Positions 53,825 to 63,300 of a stretch of DNA of 64,000 bases are shown in pieces. How positions within the stretch are numbered: position 1 is the first letter of the stretch; each line of letters starts with the position of its first letter. This stretch comes from Saprospira grandis DSM 2844 (GTDB lineage Bacteria; Bacteroidota; Bacteroidia; Chitinophagales; Saprospiraceae). The DNA is taken from the NCBI RefSeq assembly GCF_000275825.1, contig NZ_JH719942.1:1255914-1319913 (forward strand), in the 5' to 3' direction. The position numbers were made by a program, and so were the translations under genes. The notes under the pieces were generated by a model. The model had not been told where the DNA came from, did no database searches, and saw nothing but the letters and a program-made list of their open reading frames with translations.

Positions 53825-53884
53825 ATGGACAAAACCTCTAACTAGCCCGTTTGTTGGCTAAAAGGGTTTTGTCCATTTTTTTTA
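53825..53884 (+). terminator. Terminator of the HU gene
   Basis: ATGGACAAAACC (53825-53836) pairs with GGTTTTGTCCAT (53865-53876), with an inner TAGCC/GGCTA stem, then T-run. Confidence 0.88.
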
Positions 53885-53914
53885 GGGGCCTTCAAGGACC
53901 AAAAATAAAAAGTT

Positions 53915-54808
53915 ATGAATGCAAAAACTTGGCAGTGGGCTGCCGTTACTATCGCCATCTTGAGTTTTATTGGATTGATTGCCTTGGGGAGAACCACCCC
54001 CAACAAAAAGAAAGTAGATGGCCAAGACCCAGAAACCGATAGCCTTGCCTATACCGACGATGTTTTGATGGCTGGAGCTCGAGCCGCCCTCGATAGTAGC
54101 CAATTGGCCTATATGAATAGCCTAGAACAAGAGCTCAAAAAAGCGCAAGACCCCGAGCAAGAAATCCTTACGCTCAAACTTCTCTCTAGAACCTGGAATG
54201 AGTACAAAAACTTTGGCGCAGGAGGCTTCTATGCCGAAAAAGTGGCCCAATTTGCCCCAGAAGCCGAGGCTTGGAATATTGCCGGAAGTACCTACGGCAT
54301 CGCTTTCAATAAAGAAAAAGCAGATGTGAAACTAAAACAGTTTTTGGCCCGAAAATCTATCGCCGCTTTTGAAAAAGCCATAGAACTGGCCCCAGATTCT
54401 GTCAACTACGCCATCAATGAAGCGCTAATGTATATTGACCTCGCTATGGTCGATGCCTCCGTTATGCCCATGACAGGCGCCCAAAAGTTATTGGCCCTAG
54501 ATAAAAAATTTCCGAATAACCTTAAATTGCAAATGCAAATGGGCCGCCTCTCCCTAAACCGTACAGGCGATATTAAAAAAGCCATCCCCAGATTCGAAAA
54601 TGTAGTGGCCCTCGCCCAAAACGAAGAAGTCAGCGAAACCCTTCTGCTCGAAGCCCATTTCTCTCTGGTCGAATGCTATAAACGACAAGAAAATCCCGAA
54701 AAAGTCCTCGAACACTACGATGCTTGCATCGAATTAGCAAAAAATCGCCCCGATTTAGCCATTGAACTGAAAAAGGGTAAGCAGAATTATGCAAATAATA
54801 GAAAATAA
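53915..54808 (+). CDS. Membrane-anchored TPR protein
   Basis: 297 residues. One N-terminal membrane helix (about 8-25), then an acidic linker and TPR-like helical pairs (IAAFEKAIELAPDSVNYAIN, KKAIPRFENVVALAQNEE, LVECYKRQENPEKVLEHYDA). Typical of Bacteroidota genes between HU and RNase G. Exact role unknown. Confidence 0.85.
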   Translation: MNAKTWQWAAVTIAILSFIGLIALGRTTPNKKKVDGQDPETDSLAYTDDVLMAGARAALDSSQLAYMNSLEQELKKAQDPEQEILTLKLLSRTWNEYKNFGAGGFYAEKVAQFAPEAEAWNIAGSTYGIAFNKEKADVKLKQFLARKSIAAFEKAIELAPDSVNYAINEALMYIDLAMVDASVMPMTGAQKLLALDKKFPNNLKLQMQMGRLSLNRTGDIKKAIPRFENVVALAQNEEVSETLLLEAHFSLVECYKRQENPEKVLEHYDACIELAKNRPDLAIELKKGKQNYANNRK

Positions 54809-54899
54809 GTAGTAGATTTGCAGCCCAATATGTTGGGATGCTTCCCAATACTATTTATGAATTTTAACTTTTATCTAATTTTATAAAAAACTAACGCCT

Positions 54900-54995
54900 A
54901 TGCCATGTGGAAAAAAGCGTAAGAGACATAAGATTGCTACGCACAAAAGAAAGAAGCGCCTCCGTAAAAACCGTCACAAGAAGAAGAAGAAGTAA
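54900..54995 (+). CDS. Very small basic protein, AURKAIP1/COX24-like
   Basis: 31 residues, MPCGKKRKRHKIATHKRKKR then further Arg/Lys to the stop. This pattern is the COX24/AURKAIP1 C-terminal domain, known from the mitochondrial ribosomal protein mS38. Small homologues occur throughout Bacteroidota and are probably ribosome-associated. It is short enough to be missed by most gene callers. A terminator-like hairpin follows at 55081. Confidence 0.82.
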   Translation: MPCGKKRKRHKIATHKRKKRLRKNRHKKKKK

Positions 54996-55427
54996 TTTCT
55001 TTTTGTAGATGGATGGGCATGCTTCCTATCTATATAGAATTGTTGGCGGGTCTAATATAGACTTTGCCTCTCCAATATTTAGGGTAAGCTGGCTTTGTTC
55101 AACTTGCCCTTTTTTTGTTGGTTCCGACCGCCTAAGGAACCACAAACAGGCCACCCCTACCTGAGTGGTCCTACTGCCCGCCTTAATTAGCTGTTTGTTT
55201 ATTTAAGCCTAACTCATAAAAATGCCTTTTTTTATGAGCCTTTCATATATCTAGCTAGCCACAAAAGAGTGGCTCGCCAGTACCGAATTTGCGCCAAGCC
55301 CTTGGCGCCTCGCTTTTTATCAAACAGAATGCCTTGAACTCATTGCCAATGGGTTCTTTATGGGCTATAAACTTCCTCGCCAACTCCTTGGCAAAAAAGA
55401 AAAGGAAGTCAATAAATATATATCATT
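54996..55427 (+). promoter_or_regulatory. Long structured leader of the RNase G gene
   Basis: About 430 bases without a gene. Hairpins: 55081-55110 followed by T-run (terminator-like), 55120-55141, 55148-55172, 55213-55238, 55257-55274, 55291-55308 (GCGCCAA/TTGGCGC) and 55379-55392 (GCCAA/TTGGC). RNase E of enterobacteria is autoregulated through its structured leader, so a similar device is plausible here. Confidence 0.5.
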
Positions 55428-56990
55428 TTGGAAAAAGAGTTAATCATCAGCTCTGGCGGCAAAGACACAAGAATTGCCCTGCTTGAGGATAAAAAACTGG
55501 TGGAGCTCCACTATCAAAAAACAGTCAATAGTTTGGCTGTTGGAGACATCTACCTAGGCCGAGTGAGCAAGCTGCTCCCTGGCCTCAATGCGGCCTTTGT
55601 CAATATTGGCCAAAAAGGCAAAGACGCCTTTTTACATTATACCGACCTCGGCCCACAACTCCGCTCGCTCGTTAAGTATACCAATGGTGCAATTAGCGGA
55701 GGCCAAGAAAGCCATCTTCTCGATAACTTTAAGATGGAAGCCGATATCCCTAAAATGCCTAAGGGAAAAATTACAAACGTGCTAAAGAAGGGCCAACTCA
55801 TTATGGTCCAAGTACTCAAAGAACCGATCTCTACAAAAGGACCTCGCCTCTGCTGTGAAGTGACTATCGCTAGCCGCTACCTGGTCCTCAACCCCTTTAG
55901 CGAAACCATCGCCGTTTCTAAGAAGATCCAATCGGATGATGAACGCAACCGCCTAAAACTCCTGATCGAAAGCCTGCGGCCAAAAAACTTTGGCTTTATT
56001 GTTCGCACCGCCGCCGAAGGCCGCAAAGTGGCCGACCTGCATGAGGATATCCAACAACTGATGGCCAAATGGGAGGAGATCTATAAACAAATGCACAATG
56101 CAAAAGGCCCCCTTAAGTGCCTGAGCGAACTTAATAAAACGCAAACCCTTATTCGCGATTTCTGGAACGATGACTATAGCCGAGTGATCGTAGATGATGA
56201 AGTGATTTATGAGGATGTTGTCGAGGAACTCAATAAGGTAACCGATGGCAAAAAAGATTTGGCCAAACTCTATAATGGCCAACGCCCACTCTTTGACCAA
56301 TACGGAATCACTCGCCAAATTAAGGCCTCTTTTGGCAAAACTGCAACTATGCCTAGCGGCGCTTATATCGTTCTAGAACATACCGAAGCGATGCACGTGG
56401 TGGATGTGAATAGTGGCCACAAAATGAGTAGCAACGACCAAGAAAAAAATGCACTCCGCGTTAATCTTGAAGCTGCCGAGGAAGTGGCCCGCCAACTCCG
56501 CCTCCGCGATATTGGTGGAATTATTATTATCGACTTTATTGATATGCGACAGGCCCCGCACCGCAATGAGCTCTTTCAGCATATGCGAAATGCCATGAGC
56601 AACGATAAGGCAAAACATACTATTTTGCCCATCAGTAAGTTTGGCCTGATGCAAATCACCCGAGAAAGAGTTCGCCCGCAGGTGAATATCCAAACGACGG
56701 AGACTTGCCCCAGCTGCCAAGGCACCGGTAAGGTGCAACCCACGCTCCTTATCACCGATGATATCAAAAGAGATCTGGATTTTGTGATGAAGTCGCAAAA
56801 ACCCAATAAGGTGACTCTACTGGTCCACCCCTTTGTTCAAGCCTATATCAAAAAAGGCTGGTTGCACAATCTGCAAATCAAATGGTGGAGAGAATACAAA
56901 AAGTGGATCAATGTGCGAGCCGATAACGACTTGCCCATTACTTCCTATAAGTTGTATAATGAAACGAATGACGAAATTCGGCTAAACTAA
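55428..56990 (+). CDS. rng: Ribonuclease E/G family endoribonuclease
   Basis: 520 residues. The start is probably TTG at 55428 (reading MEKELIISSGGKDTRIALLEDKKLVELH), since no ATG lies suitably upstream. An S1-like domain (about 35-130), the catalytic core with HVVDVNSG and GGIIIIDFIDM carrying the metal-binding aspartates, and the zinc-link CPSCQGTGK are visible. It processes rRNA and decays mRNA. A terminator follows three bases after the stop. Confidence 0.95.
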   Translation: MEKELIISSGGKDTRIALLEDKKLVELHYQKTVNSLAVGDIYLGRVSKLLPGLNAAFVNIGQKGKDAFLHYTDLGPQLRSLVKYTNGAISGGQESHLLDNFKMEADIPKMPKGKITNVLKKGQLIMVQVLKEPISTKGPRLCCEVTIASRYLVLNPFSETIAVSKKIQSDDERNRLKLLIESLRPKNFGFIVRTAAEGRKVADLHEDIQQLMAKWEEIYKQMHNAKGPLKCLSELNKTQTLIRDFWNDDYSRVIVDDEVIYEDVVEELNKVTDGKKDLAKLYNGQRPLFDQYGITRQIKASFGKTATMPSGAYIVLEHTEAMHVVDVNSGHKMSSNDQEKNALRVNLEAAEEVARQLRLRDIGGIIIIDFIDMRQAPHRNELFQHMRNAMSNDKAKHTILPISKFGLMQITRERVRPQVNIQTTETCPSCQGTGKVQPTLLITDDIKRDLDFVMKSQKPNKVTLLVHPFVQAYIKKGWLHNLQIKWWREYKKWINVRADNDLPITSYKLYNETNDEIRLN

Positions 56991-56992
56991 TC

Positions 56993-57026
56993 AAAAAGGC
57001 CTCAGCAATAGCTGAGGCCTTTTTTG
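56993..57026 (+). terminator. Terminator of the RNase G gene
   Basis: AAAAAGGCCTCAGC (56993-57006) pairs with GCTGAGGCCTTTTT (57011-57024). Confidence 0.92.
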
Positions 57027-57073
57027 CTGTAGGGCCAAAGCCGCCAGCTTAGTAGCAAAGCCGCCAGATGAGC

Positions 57074-57198
57074 GGCCTAGTGCTGTGGAGGGGTGGCCGA
57101 AGGCCAGACCGAGCTTTTGAGCAAAGCGAAAAAGCGAAGGGCCGAGCAGAGCTGCGAGCCCCGCAACATAACGCCCGCAGCTTGCTGCGGGAGGCCCC
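57074..57198 (-). repeat. Structured GGGGC element, end type 2 (GGCCT/AGGCC)
   Basis: + strand starts GGCCTAGTGCTGTGG, ends GGAGGCCCC then AAAA. Variable hairpin with GAGCTTTTGAGC and GCGAAAAAGC arms. Confidence 0.85.
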
Positions 57199-57208
57199 AA
57201 AACAGCCC

Positions 57209-58369
57209 CTATTTTTCAGGAATCTCTACTAATAATTCATCAAAGGCCTCTACCATGGCGGGCCAAGCATAACGCTTTTTGGCCGCTTGCAAATAGCTCT
57301 TGAAGCCATCGTTTTGGTCGTACTCAAAGAATTGCAAGATGGCGTCTGCCACGGCCTTGGGGTTTTCGGGCGGAACCACATAACCCGCCTTGCCATGAGG
57401 CACGATTTCGGGCAAACCGCCCACCTCGGTCACCAACATGGGGCGCTCAAAATGATAGGCCAGCTGAGAGATGCCGCTTTGGGTGGCCCGACGATAGGGC
57501 TGCACCACCAAATCTGCCGCACTAAAAAATTGGCCCACCTCTTCTTCTGGAATAAAGTCATTGTAGAGCTGTAGCCGATCGCCCAGTTCTAAGCGCTCTA
57601 TTTGCTGCCGAAAAGGGGCCTCATCTTCATAAAACTCTCCGGCCACCAAGGCCTTAATGTTATATTGGGCCAGACGGGGGTCGCCTAGGGCCTCGAGCAA
57701 AATATCTAGGCCCTTGTATTGCCGAATGAAGCCAAAAAAGAGCACATATTTGCCCTCAAGATCTAGCTTCAACTTCGATCTGGCCTCCGCCTTAGGCAAT
57801 ATAGGCCCATAGCTGTCATAGACCGGGTGCGGATGAAAATGGGCAGGCCGAGGCGCGGGCAAAAACTCCTGAATATCTTGAACGACCTTCTTAGATAGGG
57901 CCATAAATCCATCTAATGGGCCCACAAAATAGCGGTTGAAAAGCGCATCGCCAGGGCGGCTTTCGTGGGGAATCAGGTTGTGCACCAGCCCCAGTAGTTT
58001 GGTATTGGGCGAGTACTTCTTGACGATCCGTAGGACGGTCCCAAAACTAGGCCCCATAAAAGGCAACCAATAAGAGACAATCAGAACATCGGGCTGGCTT
58101 TTGGCGATCTTGCGGCCTACGGTCCACCAATTGAAGGGATTGACCGAATTGAGGCAGACCTCAATGTCTAAATCTGGCGCCTTGGCCGTAGAAAACTGGC
58201 TTTTGCCCGGAAACAAAAAACTGGGATACTGTAAACTAAAGCTATAAATTTTCACCACTCGCCCCTCCTCGATAAAGGCCTTGGCGAGCCGCTCATTAAA
58301 AGCAGCCAGCCCGCCCCGCAGGGGGTGGGCTGGCCCAAGAATAGCGATTTTTTCTGCTTGCTTAATCAT
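57209..58369 (-). CDS. GT4-type glycosyltransferase
   Basis: 386 residues from ATG 58369 (MIKQAEKIAILGPAHPLRGG). Two Rossmann domains; GPAHPLRGGLAAFNERLA at the N-terminus, LFFGFIRQYKGLDILLEAL, and the C-terminal AADLVVQPYRRATQSG with a LVTEVGGLPEIV loop. It transfers sugar from a nucleotide donor; the acceptor is unknown. The start lies two bases after the previous stop, so it is translated with the helix-hairpin-helix gene. Confidence 0.9.
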   Translation of the reverse strand: MIKQAEKIAILGPAHPLRGGLAAFNERLAKAFIEEGRVVKIYSFSLQYPSFLFPGKSQFSTAKAPDLDIEVCLNSVNPFNWWTVGRKIAKSQPDVLIVSYWLPFMGPSFGTVLRIVKKYSPNTKLLGLVHNLIPHESRPGDALFNRYFVGPLDGFMALSKKVVQDIQEFLPAPRPAHFHPHPVYDSYGPILPKAEARSKLKLDLEGKYVLFFGFIRQYKGLDILLEALGDPRLAQYNIKALVAGEFYEDEAPFRQQIERLELGDRLQLYNDFIPEEEVGQFFSAADLVVQPYRRATQSGISQLAYHFERPMLVTEVGGLPEIVPHGKAGYVVPPENPKAVADAILQFFEYDQNDGFKSYLQAAKKRYAWPAMVEAFDELLVEIPEK

Positions 58370-58371
58370 GT

Positions 58372-58833
58372 TTAAGATTCGGCGATGAATTGTTGTGCCT
58401 GTTCCTGCCAATTATAGCGTTCTAGGCGATTTTGAAAACCCGAAATTTCGAGATCTAAAGCCTTTATATCCTCTGGCCCTAGCTCGGCCAACTGCTCAAA
58501 ACGATGAATACCCGCAGCCGCCAATTGCTCCGCCATCACTTTTCCGATGCCCTTAATTTGGCAAAGGTCATCTTGGGCGGGGGCTTCCTCTTCAGGGCTG
58601 GGGTTTGTTTCTTCTTGGGCAGCCTCTTCTTCTTGGGGGGCTTGCTGCTCCGCCAACTGGTCCAATCGTCGATTCAATACATCCGAAAGCTCATCAATGC
58701 GGCTTTCAAGGCTTTCCAGACGATCTTCTAGATGTCCATAAACACGATGCTCAAACTTCTGGAAAAGGTCCTCCATCTTCTCATAGCGCTTCTGCAGGTC
58801 CTTTTTGATCATTTTCTTGGCCTTTTTAAACAT
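58372..58833 (-). CDS. Coiled-coil protein with C-terminal helix-hairpin-helix
   Basis: 153 residues. A basic N-terminal coiled coil (about 1-65), an acidic Glu/Pro linker, then a helix-hairpin-helix region (DDLCQIKGIGKVMAEQLAAAGI) of the kind often labelled predicted flap-endonuclease-like. DNA binding is inferred. Co-transcribed with the glycosyltransferase. Confidence 0.75.
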   Translation of the reverse strand: MFKKAKKMIKKDLQKRYEKMEDLFQKFEHRVYGHLEDRLESLESRIDELSDVLNRRLDQLAEQQAPQEEEAAQEETNPSPEEEAPAQDDLCQIKGIGKVMAEQLAAAGIHRFEQLAELGPEDIKALDLEISGFQNRLERYNWQEQAQQFIAES

Positions 58834-58854
58834 GGGATCTTGGTTTTGTAGGGC

Positions 58855-59742
58855 CTAAAACTGCAAACCGACAAAAAACTGCAAGCTAAAGTTGCGGTCA
58901 AAGTCATCTCTTAGGATGAAGTTGCGGTTGTCGTCTAGACGCTGTTGTTCTATATCATAATTATTATTCGTAATATCTAGGAGACCATAATAGGCCCGAG
59001 CCCCCATTCTCAACCCTTTGGTAAAGTAGTAAGAGGCGCCAAAGTTGAGGCCCATATCAAAGTAGCGGTAGGCGGGTCCATCTTTTTCATCAAAGAAATA
59101 GTAGCCGCCCAAATCTGCTGGATAACTAATGCTGCGCTGGTCCAATTGCCCCGTTCTTGTAAAATCACTATTGAGCTCGCCAGCCGCATCGGTCAAATAA
59201 CTATGGTCCAAATTGATTTCTACAAAGTCATCGCCCAAAACCGCATCCTCGCTAAGGTCTCCATACTTTAATATACCTAATCCTCTAGAAGAGACCAAAA
59301 AAGAAAAGCTCGGTCCAAAATCTAATTGCAGTTTGTCCTTAATCGGGCGGACATAGAACAAGATCGGAACCTCTACATAGCCATTGGTAATATTTACGGA
59401 TTTCACCCGGCTTTGTCCCTCAAAGGTTTCACTAAGTTCAGGGATGCTCAGGTAGGCATTATCTGCCTCAAAGCGGTAGCGGCTGCCCCGCTGAGAAAAG
59501 CCCAGTTCTGCCGCCAAACCTATACGTTCATTGATCGGAATCTCTACGGTGGCCGAAATATGCACCTTGGTGGCCCAACTATAGCCATCTAGGCTTTCGC
59601 CCTGGTCATTCTCTTCCGCAGGCCCTATGATGGTCCCAAGGTTGGCCCCCGCCTTAAATCCAAAACGAGCATCAATTTGCGCAAATAAAGCGGTCGATAA
59701 GCTGCTAAGCAAAAAACAGCAGAGTACTAAGAAGTTTTTCAT
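58855..59742 (-). CDS. Outer-membrane beta-barrel protein (PorT-like)
   Basis: 295 residues from ATG 59742; an ATG two codons upstream is possible. Signal peptide to FAQ, then FGFKAGANLGTIIGPAEEN and alternating strands to a terminal Phe (FFVGLQF). It resembles the PorT/outer-membrane beta-barrel family of Bacteroidota. Specific role unknown. Confidence 0.85.
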   Translation of the reverse strand: MKNFLVLCCFLLSSLSTALFAQIDARFGFKAGANLGTIIGPAEENDQGESLDGYSWATKVHISATVEIPINERIGLAAELGFSQRGSRYRFEADNAYLSIPELSETFEGQSRVKSVNITNGYVEVPILFYVRPIKDKLQLDFGPSFSFLVSSRGLGILKYGDLSEDAVLGDDFVEINLDHSYLTDAAGELNSDFTRTGQLDQRSISYPADLGGYYFFDEKDGPAYRYFDMGLNFGASYYFTKGLRMGARAYYGLLDITNNNYDIEQQRLDDNRNFILRDDFDRNFSLQFFVGLQF

Positions 59743-59822
59743 GATCATGATTTTAATTTAGGAGCCTAAAGGTACTGCGAAGAGATTTAAAATAGAATTT
59801 TTTTATACAAGGCCTTAGATTT

Positions 59823-59945
59823 GGGGCCTCCGCTGCGGCCTGCGGCCTTGCGGCGCTACGCTTCAGGGCTCGCAGGTCTGCTCGGCCCTTCGCCAGCTTT
59901 GCTGGCTCGGTCTGGCCTTTGGCCACCCTTGCACATCGCTAGGCC
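59823..59945 (+). repeat. Structured GGGGC element, end type 2 (GGCCT/AGGCC)
   Basis: Starts GGGGCCTCCGC, ends CACATCGCTAGGCC. Variable hairpin GCCAGCTTTGCTGGC. Confidence 0.85.
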
Positions 59946-60011
59946 GTTTGGCCTTCGGCCATAGGCTGCAGCTACAGATTTAGCGGTTTAGCAGGCGGCG
60001 AAGCCGCCGCA

Positions 60012-60135
60012 GGCCCAGCGATGTGTAGGGGTGGCCGAAGGCCAGACCAAAGGCGAAACGAAGTGAAGCCTGCAGGGCCGAGCGAACAGCGAGCCCCGAA
60101 ACGTAGCGGCGGCCAGCTTGCTGGCCGCGGGCCCC
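60012..60135 (-). repeat. Structured GGGGC element, chimeric, end type 3
   Basis: + strand starts GGCCCAGCGATGTG and ends GCGGGCCCC then AAAA. The tail is otherwise like type 2 (GGCCTAGCGATGTG) but with T changed to C, matching its type 3 cap. Confidence 0.85.
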
Positions 60136-60312
60136 AAAACAAAAAACTAAGGGCCTAACAATCAAAGTATTGAAAAGCAGGACATCTGCTAGGGCGCAAA
60201 TAAGAGTATAAGTAGAAGGGAAAAGGGAAAGACGAACTATTTTCTGTTAGAAGTTTAATTTTTTCTTAACTTAGCCCAGTAAAATAGGGTCTAGACAGCA
60301 GCCCCAACCAAC

Positions 60313-60350
60313 AAAAAGCAAGCAGAGCAACTCACTGCTTGCTTTTTATT
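60313..60350 (+). terminator. Intrinsic terminator without an obvious upstream gene
   Basis: AAAAAGCAAGCAG (60313-60325) pairs with CTGCTTGCTTTTT (60335-60347). Confidence 0.85.
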
Positions 60351-60386
60351 GCCTTAAAGTCATTTATTAACAAATAATATCTTTTT

Positions 60387-63300
60387 ATGAGATTATTTTA
60401 CACTATGCCAAAGCGGAAAAGCTGGCTAGCTTTACTACTCTTTCTTTGCCTGCCCTTTTTGGCTTGGTCGCAAGGCCGCATTGAGGTCAGAGTAGTGAGT
60501 ATGTCTGTAGCTAACAACGTAGACTGCGACGGCTTTTTGAATGGAGACAGTGATTTTGTCTTTGAATTTTTGGCCACAGATAATACCATTGGTTTGGTCA
60601 ATAACAACCCTGCAGCTATTGGTGTGTTGGGTGATTTTAACTATGGGTTTCGGAATGGGGACAATGGGCCTTGGACCGTTAGTGCCCCTAGTGGAGATTT
60701 GCGTCCCAATGATGGGATATTCTTCAACCAAGAGTATATCTGCCCTGCAGATGTGCCCAGCTTAATCAATATTGATTGGCGGGCCTATGAAAATGATATC
60801 TTGGGCTTTAACTACAGCTTGACGGGAACCAGCTTTGATGAGGACCTACAGACAGGAAATCAGACGGCGGGGATTGCCGTGCCCGCAGTAGGAGCTGTAA
60901 ATACCCAAAGCTTTACGGCCACCGCTACTGATGGTTGTGGCAACCAGAGCTATACTTTAGTTTTGGAGGTGGAGCATTTTGCTTTGCCCGTTACTTATTT
61001 GCCTGATCTGATTTGTTCGGCTCCTCTGCTCAACCTCAACCAAACCTATACTTATGGTTGGTGCCCAACGGTTACTCTAGAGCCCAATGAGCCCAATGCT
61101 AGTGATGTGAGCAACAACGGTTCGGTTTGGTTTGCCTTTACGGCTCCTGCTTCTGGAGAGGTACAGATTACCACCGACCTAAGCGGTACCGAAATTGGGA
61201 CCTATATGCAGTTTTATCATGCTGCCGATGGGCATGGCTGTACGGTGGGAAATAACCTGAATACAGGCGCCCAAGTAAAAGATAAATTTGAGTACCTCTC
61301 GCATTTAGAATTTGCTGATGGAGTAGATGGTTTGGGCCTCGACCCTGAGGCAGAAATTGAATTTGATGCTTGTGATCCAGTAGGAGGAGTAAGCTACCAA
61401 AAGCTACATCCTGGCGAAGTATATTACGTTCAGCTCACTTCTGATGATGCTGGAGAAAGAGGCTGGGTACAGGTCCGAATCAATGATTTGGGCGGTTCTT
61501 CGCCCCCCAATGTAGAGGATATTCCCTGTACTGCTCCGCAGATTGCCTTAGGTACTAGCCCTATCTCTTCAGGGGCCAGCTCTACGCCTAGCATTACCCT
61601 AGACTTTGACTGTGCCTTTGATGGCGGAAATGATTATGGCGAAACGGGAGCGGCGCATACCAACTCCAATCCCGAGAACTACCACGCCTATGATTATGAT
61701 CATCCCGCCAGCAATAACAACACCGTTAATGAATCAGTTTGGACGCATTTCACGGCCCCAAATAGCGGTCGCGCTTATGTAGAAACCGACTATACAGGAT
61801 CCGTCTTTAGCGAGAACATTGCCTTTTTTGGACCAGATCCTCGCTTTTCGCCTGGTACCCCTGGCGATTTCTCTTGTGCCAACCTGACCAACCTAGCTGC
61901 TGCCGATGGTGGCCGAAATGGGGTGTTGGGCAATGCCCAAGAAAGTGCTATTGTCTATAGAGAATGTATGGAGCCCGGTTATGAGTACTATGCTATGGCT
62001 GACCCCGTTAGTGGACTCAACCCCTTCAATGACCAATTTATTGCGGTTTGGGCCTATGATCCCTCTGTAGATGAACCCTTGGAAAACCCTCCACCCAATG
62101 ATATTCTTTGCCTTACATTACCTGACCCCTTCTATAAGATTCCCGTTCAGTTGATCGGGCAGCCTCCTCTCCCCTTTCAGGCGGTAGCAGGAAGTAACCA
62201 ACGCGCCTGTATTGAGCGCTTGGCTGGAGAGCCCGTTTCTGACCCCAACCCTGCTAATCGCGCAGATCAGACGGTATGGCACTACTTTACTGTTCCGCCT
62301 TCTGGGGTGGTAGAGATTCGCTTGAGAGCCTACACTAACCTCAACCGCTTGAACTACGCCATCTATCCTTTGCTCAATGGCACGGATTGTTATGGTGGTT
62401 TGCAGCCCGCTACTTATACCACTACAGGGGCAGCCAATGGTGGCGCACTAACGCCAATTGCCTCTGGGCATACAGACTTTAACGGCTCTACGATTAGTCT
62501 TTGCTGCCTAGAACCAGGTACCACTTACGCCCTTCAGTTGGATGGTGGTTCGCCTGGCGACCAAGGCCAATACATCATCGAATATATTGAAGAGATTGAG
62601 GTTTATGCTGGCGACTCTCAGTATGAGACCGAGCAAGGCGACACCATTGCTTTTAATAGCATGGACACCGCTTATATTTGCTATGGCGATAGCATCTTCC
62701 CTTCTGTTATGCTAGATCCTTTGGGCCAAACTACTTCTGTAGTGCCTGGCTGTTTGCATGTGGGCTTTATGCTACACAATACCTTCCCTATTCCCGATAC
62801 GATTGCCAATATTGGCTTTATGTATATTGACTCGACCCGAGATAGCTCGGCTTACTTTGTCAATAATACCAACAACTCAGGCAGTATGGGCAACCCGCTT
62901 TTCAACCAAGTATACTATGTATCGGCTGTAGCTGATGAGGATGTAAGTTGGGGAGATTTGACTTGTTCTAGTGCCAGTATGGAAAACGGAGCCCCTCTGG
63001 TCTTCCTACAGCCCTTGAACATTCTTACGGGCTACGATCCCAACAACTGTACAATTAGCCTAACGCTCTCTGGTGGTTTGCCCAGCTATGATGGTAGCAG
63101 CTATGACTATCTATTGGTCAATAGCTTTGGCGATACGATTCAGGGCCAGGCCTTGGCCAACCAAACCCTTAGCCTCCCTATTTTGGGCGCCGATATTTAT
63201 GATATCTATATCAATGATGGCGTAAATTGCACAGCCCAGTCTAGCGTTAATGCCAGCCCTTGTAATGACCCTTGTTTGAGCGACCCCATCCGCTTCTTGC

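Larger units (their letters stand above)
59743..60386. other. Intergenic block with two structured repeats and a terminator
   Basis: Holds a + and a - GGGGC element facing one another (59823-59945 and 60012-60135) and an AT-rich tract. An intrinsic terminator at 60313-60347 lies upstream of the giant surface-protein gene without any + strand gene before it. Confidence 0.7.
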
